Assembly: GCA_035771175.1 (NCBI GenBank)
Contig: CM069607.1
Location: 6,863,501 to 6,927,500, forward strand
Reading direction: 5' to 3'
DNA length: 64,000 nucleotides
Source of the DNA: Paratinospora sagittata
Lineage: Eukaryota > Streptophyta > Magnoliopsida > Ranunculales > Menispermaceae
Below are positions 24,274 through 35,300 of the stretch, piece by piece. The stretch's first letter is position 1, and every line of letters begins with the position of its first letter. The notes below the pieces were generated by a model. The model was not told the origin of the DNA. It made no database searches and was given only the letters and a program-made list of their open reading frames with translations. A program made the translations under genes and the position numbers.

Positions 24274-27192
24274 TTACTTCTTTAATTTAATTCTACGTAT
24301 ATCAAACCAATTGTAAATAAATAATCTAGTAAAAGAAATAAATGGAAAACTCCTCCATTTTTGTTTCTCTTTGCCAAATATATCTTTTTAATTTTTTTAT
24401 TCCTTGTTATATCATTATATATATTTCATATCTATTCCTCTTTAATTTTTATTTGTACATTTATAAAAGTAGTATAATTTTTTTTATAATTAAAATTATT
24501 TATTTTTCCATTTTAATGAAAAGTATTATAAGGTATTTATATTCTTTATAACTTTATTACAACTTAGTTAGTAAGTAATATATAAAACTATAAAAGAATA
24601 ACATTTTTAATTAATTTTATTTTTTTACAAATTTGTTAATAAAAGATCATTTCATTTACTGGATTTGGATGTTCTTCGATCTGGACTTGAGATTCGGATT
24701 GATGAATATAATGATCATGAATTGCTATGTTGAAGGATTGGATCATGTGGCCCAATCCATTAAATCCAAACCTGATACCCAGTGATTCCATGGAGCCCAT
24801 GGGAAGTTTAAATCAGTCTGACAAGGCCCTTTTTTTTTCTTTTTTTTTTATTACTAACAAGGGAAACAGACCTTTTTTAACTAAAATTTCAAGGGAAAAT
24901 GTCAAAATCCCATTCTTTATGTCATGTCATAAATTCTAAAATATTTTAAAATTTTATTGATATTTTTTTTTTTTTTGGTCAAAAATACATTTTCATTTTC
25001 ATATCAATCTCAAAGCTCGGAGTACATCTTACCAACATAGATGTACATCTTACCAACATAGATAATACATTCTAAGGTGGGTACAATGTAGACACAACAA
25101 AGAACTCATAGACTCACCAAATAAACGGACAAACCCAAAAACAGAAGACAAAAGTCTAGCAACAAACAGGCAAAACACAAAAATAGAAGCCAAAAGCCTC
25201 ACAACAAGATGCCAAAAACCTCACAACTAAAGGGTAAAACCATTGTAACAAAACCTTTTTACTTACATAAAGATCCTGGCTACTAGTATAACCAGGGGGG
25301 AACTACAAAAACTACTTAAACTACTCTAAAAACAAACTTGAACAAACCATGGATCATGGATTTTATTGAGCTACAAAGGAAATTGTATCTGTAATTTTGT
25401 TTTGGTCGTTCTGGGATATTTTTTCCTTATATATAAAAATGTAGATTAGTGACACCTTCAAATTTACATGTAATTTTGTAGCATAGGTTGAGAACAATGA
25501 CCTTATCAAATATCATTTCCCAATATTGGTAGAATTTAATGGTTCAATTATAGCTAAGATATAGGGTACTCTCCTCTGCAATATTGGAGGAAAATACATG
25601 CTTGGTGGCAGGAATATTGCTTCTCTCAATTAGGTGACATGCAAACATTTAAGAAGTTGGGAATTTGGTTGTTTCATGAACAATGGGTGTTTTTGGAATA
25701 GTAATTTATTTATATAGATAGCTATGCAATATCTTCTTTTTTTTTCTTTTTTTCTTTTTTTTTTTTTGGTTTCCCATGTGGTGTTCCCGTTCTTCGAGCG
25801 AGATTAATTCACGTCCGAGCACTGTAGGGGCATTGGGCAGGCTCCAAGTGAATGTGACTAAGGTGGGCATAAGTTTCGATCCTGAAACCTCCACCTCTCA
25901 AATACCTTTAGCACAAACTTCTGATCATCTGTGTTGTACCATATTAGGTAACAAGTATATCATTATACTTACATATATTAAAATTCTCCTCTCATGCATA
26001 ATGGTTTGTGGATGAGATTTATAAACTATATCTAAAGTCCCTATATGTTAATAGGGTACTAATTCTAAATTCCTAAGACAAGAAGAAAAGATGACAAAAC
26101 TAATAAATGAGAGAAATAAACATATGCTTGGAAGGGAGTTTTGAATGTTTTAAACATAAGACCTCACCTATCAAAGCTCAAAATCCATTGTACAAAATCT
26201 ATAATTGTGATTTAGAACTTAAATGTGAGTTTAATAATCAAAAGGTGGACTCATCTCTATTGAGACAATTTGATTTGGAAAACATGAAAAGGTTCTTTCT
26301 CACAAAAAATAGGTGTTACTTGGCTCTAACCCAACAACTTTAAACTAATATATGATCATATGATCAAATAATATATATAGATTAAAAAAAAAAATGGCTA
26401 CTTAGCCCAACAAGATCATGAACCCAATCATCCCGAATCTCCACCTTTCCACATGTTTATATCATGCTTATTGCATATGCAATTCAAGTGTCATATCTTG
26501 AAGCTTCTACTTCATTCTCTCCCTCATTATATACCCACCATAATATTCCTCCTATTGTTGCTTCTATTCCAAACTTGGACAAAGCAAAAATAATACCTAA
26601 GCCTCCTAGCAAACCACTGGCGCCACCACGAGCTCGACACTTGCTCTTCCTTAATTTCTCCCTATGTGTGTTTTCTATGCCAATGAAAGAAGACTCCCCA
26701 CTTCATTCCCAAAGATGAAAACACTAATTAAGCTTGAATAGGAAACAAAGGCCTTTCTAGCTAGTAAGACACCCTCTTAGGCCCTGCCTTAATTGTACTC
26801 ACTTTTTAGAGAACCAAAGTGTGAACGAAAGCCAATTTATAGGGTACCCTTAAGTGGGTGGGTCTCAAAAAGGCAGCTTGAGACACAAGGGATATATGTT
26901 GCTGAGTGAAATACACTAGTGCTATAAGTGTATATATAAATAAAGGACATGAAATAAAAAAAAATACAAAAAAAAGAGGAGAATTAAGGGACCTTTGTTT
27001 TGTAGAAGAGAAAAGGGTTGATAAAGACATTGTAACAAGACGAATATGTGTGTGAATGATTGGGCTGCAAGGGAATGAAAATGTGTGTTAGGAACTGTGA
27101 TGTGGATTTCACCCTTCTCTAAGCAATCCTTCAGTTCTCTCTCTCTGATCTTTTAACTTCTTCTATTTCTATTCTTTCTTTCTCACCTACCC
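24274..27192. other. Spacer between glucanase and the micropeptide gene
   Basis: No supported gene is seen. It holds the glucanase 3' flank, a LINE-type tail at 24962-25300, and a T-rich-ended repeat-like segment at about 25735-25960. An open frame at 26464-26718 is unrecognised and not convincing. The last 150 bases are CT-rich and fit a leader of the downstream small gene. Confidence 0.5.
24962..25300 (-). mobile_element. 5'-truncated non-LTR retroelement tail
   Basis: On the minus strand a TTTTGTGTTTTGCC / TTTTGGGTTTGTCC type 3' region runs into AAAATGTATTTTTGACC and a poly(A) tract (poly-T at 24963-24976 on the plus strand). This is the usual look of a truncated plant LINE tail. An exact 21-base tandem doublet lies inside at 25022-25042 and 25043-25063. 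No protein-coding part remains and the 5' limit is uncertain. Confidence 0.5.
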
Positions 27193-27222
27193 ATGAACTA
27201 CACACCCTTCTTCTCCAAATGA
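27193..27222 (+). CDS. Nine-codon uORF overlapping the micropeptide start
   Basis: ATG at 27193 opens a nine-codon frame (MNYTPFFSK) whose TGA stop at 27220-27222 overlaps the ATG of the next frame at 27219-27221 (ATGA). Such an arrangement can tie translation of the second frame to termination of the first. The overlap is seen directly; any regulatory effect, and that this stretch lies in the transcript, is inference. Confidence 0.4.
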   Translation: MNYTPFFSK

Positions 27223-27403
27223 GGTGGCTCCAATCCCTCTTCTCTCCATTGAAGAAGATGTGGATTCGTCTCCATTCTGCTCAGAAAAAGAGTAATATTA
27301 CCTTTTTAATTTTTCTTGTCATCAGTTAAGTTACATTCAATAAATATATACTGCAAATGCCTTTTCACCATATCTATTGTCCTCTCTCTCTCTCTCATTT
27401 CCA

Positions 27404-27450
<47 letters not shown>

Positions 27451-27995
27451 AGTATGTAATGTATAAGTGAGTATTAATGTTATTTTTCATTCTCTTTTCT
27501 TCAAACATTCTAAGTTTTAAGCTTCTCCCAATCCAATAATCCATGCATTCATTTTTCATACAGCTTCCTTTGAACTAGTTTTTCATTTTTCTTTGTTTTT
27601 AATCAAAGGAAAATTTTCATGACTTGATTGGAATGAAATTTTAATGCGTCCATCATTCATCTTATCTTTATAGCATTCTTACTTAGTTTAATTATGCTTG
27701 AAAACACCTGAAATTAATGTACTTCTTCATCTCCTTACATCTTTTGAACTGCATTTATATATGTCATTCTTGCATTGCTTGCACATTCATTTTATTTTCC
27801 TATACACTTGTTTCTGCCATTATTTGCAGTTCTTTTAACTGCAATTTTTCTTTTCTTATATAATCTTTTGGATTTTCAGGTAGAGGTATATACATCTTAT
27901 ACGAAGATGTGAAATCGTGTCCTTACGAAGATGTTCACGTGCTATGGTCAATCTTAGTGGAATCAAATCCACCTTCCTTACCAGCTAAACAATGA
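27219..27995 (+). CDS. Conserved plant micropeptide, 62 residues, two exons
   Basis: Exons 27219-27291 and 27880-27995 (GT-AG, phase 1) join to a 62-residue peptide. The N-terminal half is MRWLQSLFSPLKKMWIRLHS, basic and amphipathic, and exon 2 gives RGIYILYEDVKSCPYEDVHV followed by LWSILVESNPPSLPAKQ. YEDV occurs twice, at residues 32-35 and 40-43. I recognise this as a short protein conserved across flowering plants; in Arabidopsis I believe relatives are listed among conserved-peptide upstream ORFs, but I have not verified this. No larger frame follows within the next kilobase, so here it looks free-standing. There is no signal peptide. The exon-1/exon-2 junction falls within a codon and restores the frame, which argues that the gene is real. 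Its function is unknown to me. The 588-base intron contains an (AT)n tract. Confidence 0.85.
27407..27447. repeat. (AT)n microsatellite in the micropeptide intron
   Basis: About 20 AT units, directly after a CT-rich tract. Confidence 0.9.
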
Positions 27996-28420
27996 GTATT
28001 TCTCAGGTCCTCTTAACAGAAAAGAATGTAGAAATTAATTGATGATGCTTATTACATTATTATGTATCATACTCATATATATATATAGATACTCTTTAAT
28101 TTTGTTGTGTTTGCCTTTAGCTATAGATACTATAGTAAAAATGCCCTTCTTGTGAAAGGTTTTGTCTGTAAATAATTATAATTATACATATAACAAACAG
28201 CTTCTCTTTCAAGCTGATGATGATTTTATATATGCAACCAAAAGTGTTGGTGGATGACATTTTCTGATTTGGGTAGTTGTTGGGACAGTTTTTACAGTTT
28301 AACTAATGCATTAAATAGAGAAAAATGACAGGAGACCAGACATGAATTATCTAGTCTTCCAAGGAATTATTCAAATAAATGAAACTTCTTTAGCAACCCT
28401 CGTTTTGTTGTTGCAAGATT

Positions 28421-28713
28421 TTTTTTTTTTTTTTGAAAAAAAAACAAATATAACCCGATACCCACCCCACCCGTGAGAAATGTGAGTCACGCAGTACCCG
28501 ACTAATACCCACACTAACAAGACCCGACCCGACAGCCCCTCAAAGCTGGCCTACAATCAGTCCATGCAACCACTCTGCGCCAATGAAAGAATTTGAAGAA
28601 ATCTAGTATCCGTCTCTCCAGAGTCCTCGCCTTGAACCACCGACCCCTTGAACCACCAACCCCGTATACTAGACCAACCACTCGTACCATTGAAGCAATG
28701 CCTTATTGGCTTC
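28421..28713 (-). mobile_element. tRNA-derived SINE with target-site duplication
   Basis: On the minus strand the element starts with a tRNA-like box A (TGGTACGAGTGGTTGGT) and a box B-like GGTTCAAGGC and ends in a poly(A)-type tail (poly-T at 28421-28434 on the plus strand). It is flanked by TTGTTGCAAGATT (28408-28420) and TTGTTACAAGATT (28714-28726), a 13-base target duplication with one mismatch. Length is about 293 bp. Confidence 0.8.
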
Positions 28714-29219
28714 TTGTTACAAGATTATGATCTTCTAGATGGAATTAAAAAAAAAGGGTAAAATGAACCTCTGTTTTTCAAATAGTAATGAGTCCAATAG
28801 CTTGCTTTTACCCTTTTTTCTGAATCATTGGAAAAGTGAATGTATTAATCCTTGAAAAACAAACTCCTCACCTACTAATTTAAGCAAAACCCAATAAGCT
28901 GAAGGTGGGCAAAACATCTAATCACTTAGTAATCAGAATTAGTGAGTGATGCCATTAACATATATTGATTATTAGTTACAACTCACCTTTTTACACTTAT
29001 TAACTTTAGCATCTTTTAATGTAACACTAAAGTAATGATCACATCAATGCTTCCTGATTTAGAGAGCATATACATTATTTCCAAGAACTGGGGTTGGGGA
29101 TTAGCAGGGAAATTAACACCATATAATGCCTACTAAATTTTTTCTTTAACCTTTGCCCCCTTTAGTCTCTCCACCTCCTGGTTTATATATATATATATAT
29201 ATATATACATGCACATTCA

Positions 29220-29390
29220 ACTTAACTAAGCTTCTTTCCAAGTATATGGGGTCAGCTACATGAATCCCCTTCATCCAGTCGATATATAAAAACAAACACA
29301 TATACACACACACTCAACTTAATTAAGCCTTTTTCCAACTACATGAATCCGCTTCCTCCGCTCTATCGAAGGCTAAGTCGACATCCATAT
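29220..29390 (-). mobile_element. Two remnants of a SINE 3' end
   Basis: AGGGGATTCATGTAGCTGAC (minus strand, about 29250-29275) and a second GGATTCATGTAGTTGG (about 29337-29352) resemble the conserved 3' region of a common plant SINE type. Both are short and diverged. Confidence 0.4.
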
Positions 29391-29454
29391 ATATATATTG
29401 AATACTACTACTACTACTACTGATACTAATGCAATTGATAATATACCTAACATT

Positions 29455-29590
29455 AAGTTAGGTAGGTGGTAGAGTTGAAGGGTATAAAGTTTTACTATAA
29501 AATAGATCCTGGGTTCGAGCCTCACCACTCATACAACGGCGTCAGGGGATTAGAGGGGTAGGCCCCCAGATAGCCATGACCTCAAAATAT
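29455..29590 (+). mobile_element. SINE-like fragment with box B
   Basis: GGTAGGTGGTAGAG followed by CTGGGTTCGAGCCTCACC is a box A/box B arrangement of tRNA-derived SINEs. It ends in an AT repeat. I find no clear target duplication. Confidence 0.4.
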
Positions 29591-31438
29591 ATATATATAT
29601 ATACAACTGATAATACTACTACTACTAATGATACTAATAATAACAACATCACTTCTAGGAAGATTCAAACTTCCTTACCTACCCAGTCAATTCATTCTAG
29701 GTAAATTGATGGAGGATGGCTTCTAGAAGCAGTTTGAACTCAACAGTGACTGCCCCTCCTACAAAGTGAGAATAAATTTGACATCTGTTTGTTTTTCTTA
29801 CCTATTTTGATATTTAATGAGAAACATATATCTTAAAATTGAAAAAAATATCACTCCAATTTGATTTTGCTACTAGTTTCACTAGAACATATTTATAAGG
29901 AAAATGTATATTCAATTGACAAAAAGGGTCTATTAAAATGATTCAATATAAAAAAGAAGACCCAAAAGGTCATCAAGAACAACGTCGGATGTATCGGTAC
30001 AATATAACAGGCCATGCAGAATGGGAACAGAACTAAGCGAGCAAACAAAATGAAGTTATCCTTGTACTACTTATTTCAAGAATTCAACATGATCTAAGTG
30101 CTATAGGATGCTGCCACAGACAAATTGAATGCAAGATCCTAAGGATATGGTGGTAGGTCATACGAAGAATGTTGTTGAACATTTAGGTTTGATGCTCACT
30201 GGCAGTCTGGTCGCAGGTAAGAGATCCCGCAGAAGACAAAATTTTCAGCAAAAAAAACTCTGTAATTCTCTGGTCACAAGCAATTTATCTTCTTTCTTTT
30301 ATATATATATAAAAGCCACTATCATTCAAGTGAAGCAGAAGATAATGGTTGGATCCACGAGCTCCAGTTTAGCCTGTTGAAATTGTTAGCTAGCAACCAT
30401 TAAATCCAAAAGCAATAGCTGATAACTAAAGACCCAACAATGCATATACTAAGAACCCATTTTCCCAAATCTAAAAGTATAAAATTAAAAAGAAAAGCGA
30501 AAGATCATTAGCTCAATTGAGAGAGCCCAGACCTCCAAATAGTTTATTCGATGGAACTAAATCCTCCAATAGATCAAAACATGACCTTGTGAATATTTTT
30601 CTCCTCGCCTTTTCATTAATTCACTCTCTTTAAATAGGAAATTACAGCACAATTAAATCCTAAAAAGTAGCATGCACAACCTATTTTCTCTACAAATACA
30701 CCCATGTTCTATTAACATGATTGCAGTGGTAAGAAACTACCCTAACTAAAGAAACTACTTTAACTACTTGTATTTATTTAACTAAATAAAAAAAAACATA
30801 AAAATAAAAACTGTAATTTAAAAAATGCGATCTTAACAGCATATCAAGCTTAGTAGACTACTGTTAACAGAAATTATCTCAATATGGATGACAGTAGCAC
30901 TTAATAGTTGTGAAACAGAGCCCACAAATAACAAAGATGATGCTTTCTGCAATAGTGACTGTTCCACTAGAATTGAAAATAACTATAAATATAGTGTGAT
31001 CATTGCATTTTGAGTATAATGACTTAGAAACATGTTTGCACAACTTGCAAGAACACAGAAGATAACTGTTGAAAAAGAAAAAAGAAGAGGGAAATAGAAA
31101 ACTGAAAGGACAAAAGGGGAATAATGTACTTGGCTACCTAACTCTAATCTATAAATCATTATCTAAATAATGGATCAACCATAGGCAGAAATAAAAATGT
31201 AGTAATGAAGCTTCAAACGCAACAGCCAAACTAACTACTAAGATGGAGTAAATCATTCTCCAAAGCCATCTCCCATAAAGTTGGAACAAATGAAATGTGT
31301 CCAGATACTCCTTTTGTGCAATGGCAATATGTTGATTCAATAGTCCAACCACAAAGTGTGGAAATCCTCCATTCACCTTTGTAACAACAATCCATTACAA
31401 ATAGCGTTCTTGGCTCATGGAAGACTCATTAGTTTAGG

Positions 31439-31713
31439 TGTTAGAAACCACTGAAACCCAAAAGCTACAACTGATAGGTGGAGGCCTAATAATGCATATG
31501 AAGCTATTATTAACGCTCACCCTCACATGGAGCCCCAGCCTACATGTGAAGAGGCACAAAGGAGGTAGAATATGAGATAAGCACAAATAATGAGACTCAA
31601 ACCCAAGACTTTGTACAGAACTAACAGTTTGATACCATGTTGGAAACCATTGAACTCAAAAGCTATAGCTTATAGGTGGAAGCCCAACAATGGATATCAA
31701 GTTATCATTAACA
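31439..31713 (-). mobile_element. TRIM-like element (TRIM-2)
   Basis: Two direct repeats of about 76 bases, 31439-31514 and 31638-31713, begin TGTT(A/G)GAAACCA(C/T)TG on the plus strand. GATACCA (31631-31637) directly precedes the second and matches the initiator-Met primer site read on the minus strand. The internal part is only ~123 bases and non-coding. It is the same family as 6021-6450 and 38022-38322. Confidence 0.75.
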
Positions 31714-32371
31714 TCAAGATCCAGTACCAGGAATGAAACAAACTAAAAAACTGCCAAGATTTCGACCTAAAAAATCACTGAAGAGTAACATGGGATCAAT
31801 CTCTTTGAAGAGAACAAAAGCAATTGCATCCACAACCATGTTTGTGTGATCCTACCAAAAATACAGAAACTTCATGAGTAACAAAAATAAAAAATTTGTA
31901 CAGGACAAAGTTTTGCTGATCTACTAATCAATCGAATCAAGGCTGCTACTTGAAGGCATGAGATCTCAACATGGGTGTTGAAAGGTACTTATTCATTATC
32001 TTAATCTTAAATTTCTAGATATAACACCATTTTCCGTGTTAGCAAGATGACTAAAGCTAAACCTCTAAAAATACAAAGACACAATTTGTGAAAGAACTGC
32101 TCAGCCTTCATGAACATTGATAGGAGTTAAATCATTAGATTTTTATAGGAAAAGCAAATACTTCAATGTGGCAGTAGATAAAGCCAATACAATGTTTTGC
32201 ACTCATCAAGATTCTCTTAATATATTTTAGAAAAAAATGACAGAATTTGTCATATCAGGAAGTTTAGCAAGTATCCTGATTGAAATGTTCTGTGCCTCTT
32301 TTTCTAAGCTTCATGAGAAGGTAACCAGTCATACAATTTGATAAATGCTTAACATGTTGGAGCTTACAACA

Positions 32372-35300
32372 CTATAGTGATGATGTAGATATGCATTCAG
32401 CAGCAACAAGTGGCAGCCAATCTTTGAAGTAAGTCTCACACTCTATCTCTGCACGAGAGAGAGCACCAAGAGGAGTGACCGTTATCTGAAATAGAATCAT
32501 GAGTGCCATGTTGGTCACAGTAGCCATACTTTAATTATTTTATAAAGCTAAAAGAAATGGGAAAAGAAACTGAATGTATTCCAACAACAAAAAATACATA
32601 CATATCCCTCCTTAAGAGATCCATAATCTGTATCCTCGTTGTCAATAAATGCCCCCCTTACCTATATAAAACATGTTAGTATAAGTTACAGCCTTATTTA
32701 GAAGTCTAGATTAAAAAGGAAAAAAATCAAATGAACAAGATTAAAATATTTCTTTTTTTTTTTTTTGAGAAAAACAAATATATTCCATTTATACACAGAT
32801 AATACAAATGGAGCGTCATAAATACTCCAACAAGACACAAGCACCACAACATGTCAAAGATCCTGAAACATATAACTCCCCCAATTTCTAAACCAAACGC
32901 CAAAATAATATCCCCCAGCTAGCTTGGAACATGATACCCATGTACAAGCCACCAACCTAGACGCCTCCCAAACCGCAGCAAAATCACACTCCAGCCCCTC
33001 GAAGATTCTGTGATTCCGTTCTAACCATACCGACCAAATAACAGCAAAGCAAATGCAGCGCCCAATCTCCTTAGACCTCAATGTCCATCCGTCTACATGG
33101 CACAACGAGAAACATTCAAAACCATTGGAAGGGGCTGCCAGTTTACCATGTAAGACTCCTTCCACTTGTACCAAACCTCTTTTACGAAACTGCAATTAAA
33201 CAAAATATGCTCCGTCAATTCTCCACTCGCACGACAAAGGATACACCAATTAGGAGAGAATAGAGGACAATCCGAGCGAGATTGTAAAGTGTCGCAAGTG
33301 CCTAACCTATAAGAGCCACAATCCACCCCATCAACATTTGGGCAATCGAGAAAGATCCAGAGGCACCGAGCTTCCAAACAAGACTATCGAGACGTTGAAC
33401 CGCCAAACTGACAAAATTCACCTTAGCCAAGAAGGACGATATCTTACTCTCTTCCCTAATTGTTAGGTTCCTTGGGAAATGAAAATTCCACAAAGGAGAG
33501 GGCGAGTCAAATGGAAATGAGGAATGAGAAAAACCTAGAGATGGGAGCATTATGAAGTATAGAGAGCCTGAATAGGTATAAATCCTGATACCCGCCGAGC
33601 TCAAAAAAATAAAAATAAAAAATAAAAAAAATAGAGAGCCTAAATAGGTGAGGAAATAGGGATTGAAGATTGATGTCGTCGCATCAGTTGTCTTCCCAAA
33701 ATCGAATAGAATCACCATCACCTACTTTATTAGCAACATGGGGAGCGAAAAGTGGTTAAATTGTAGAGATGAAGGTAGTCAAAATCGTGAATCGGAAGTG
33801 AATTGTTTTGAGGCTTAATGAATCGAATTAGGATTCAGATCGATGAATCGTAAGATTCACGACACATATGTGAATCGTATATTTGTATATATTAAGTATT
33901 TATAGGGTTATAAAAATATTAGTGTTTTTTAGCAACTTCACGATTCAGATCAATTCACCACGATTTACTTCCGATTTGGACCGATTGATTTACGATTCAC
34001 AGGTATAGCGATTCATGAATCCGATTCGAATCGTTTTGGGGTGAATCATATGATTCCATAATTCGAATCGCGATTCTGACTACTATGGTAGAGATGAACT
34101 TCCACAGACTCTTGTATGTGAGCCTAGATGAAGAACCCGACTCCCTGCCATGGGAAGAGATATCATGACAACTCTTAATCACCCGAGTCGTCCACAACAA
34201 TGACTGCTCACTAGATAATCTCCAAAGCCATTTTGCCGCTAGAGCCTTATTTCTCAAGCATATGTTTCCGATACCCAAACCACCTTTGCCAACAGGTCTC
34301 TGAACCAACTCCCAGCCAATTAAGTGTGTACTCACTGAGATCCGAACCCTTCCATAGAACCTCCCTTATCCTTCACTAAATGAAGCACGCCATGGCCACA
34401 GGAATTTTAAATATAGAGAGGTAGTATGTGGGTAATGTCGTGATTAAAATATTTCAATATGTTTGCTATTCCAATTTGAAGATTTATTGGAGGATAAATT
34501 ATAGTTATTAGATTTAGGCCTATCAATTTGATAAAGAATATTTACAATTCATGTAGAAAGTCTTGAATTGCAGATGAGTGTTGGATGAGAGCATTTCCAT
34601 AGAACAAGGATGCTCATATGAAGGACGGAAAATTTTGGAGGGTTTGCTCATTGCCAATGTGTTTATTGAGAGGAAAGACTTACGAGAAATGTGTGGTTGA
34701 TAACAAAGAATTGGGAAATTCATATGAGATGTCAATTTCAATTTCCTTCTTTACATTCTTCATAGGCTAGGATTTGAAGACAAAGGAATTGGGTGCATTA
34801 GGATGTGCATTTGTCTGCCATAAGACAATTTGTAGCGTTTTTAGAAGTTCTACAACGGTCTGTGGGACCCCTTGCCTTCCTTGTTCAACATTGCCATCAA
34901 GGTACTCAACAACTTAATTGAAAGATTACGACTTACAAGCAGTGTATGCATAGATTGGAAAGAAGATTTACAAGTCTCCCACCTACATCCTACAGATGGC
35001 ATGATGTATTTTCTTTTCTTTTCTTTTTTTCTTTATTGTTTTTTTGGAGCAGTGGCTGCTTAAATGAGATTCCTTTAAGCAATTTGTGTTGCATCCACTT
35101 GATTTCAGGCCTCAAAATCAACTGGCCTAAATCTAACATAAGGGCAGTAAATAAGTGTCAAGAGAATTCACCGACTACCTTGGCTATGGAGTGGTGATAC
35201 ACAAAGTGAATATTGTGGTCTCCCATTCGTAGTTTCTTATGGATTGAAGTCATATGGGAGCTTGTGATAGACATATAGGGGTTTTATCAATCATAAAATA

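Larger units (their letters stand above)
27996..32371. other. Spacer between the micropeptide gene and the SurE stop codon
   Basis: No further gene is seen. It contains a SINE with target duplication (28421-28713), SINE-like remnants (29220-29390 and 29455-29590), a TRIM (31439-31713) and AT microsatellites (for example about 29183-29206). The part next to 32371 should hold the 3' untranslated region of the minus-strand SurE gene. Confidence 0.5.

Noticed and set aside
26464..26718. 84-codon open frame with a proline-rich middle
   Set aside because: It does not match a signalling peptide family I know, has no spliced partner and no leader signals; it is not supported as a gene.
30485..30560. 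tRNA-like stretch (TTAGCTCAATTGAGAGAGC)
   Set aside because: It has a D-arm-like and box A-like part, but no proper T-arm or box B follows, so a tRNA gene is not supported. It may be a SINE scrap.
31149..31376. 75-codon minus-strand frame with hydrophobic content
   Set aside because: It lacks a family match and lies in spacer next to a TRIM; AT-rich DNA commonly yields such frames.
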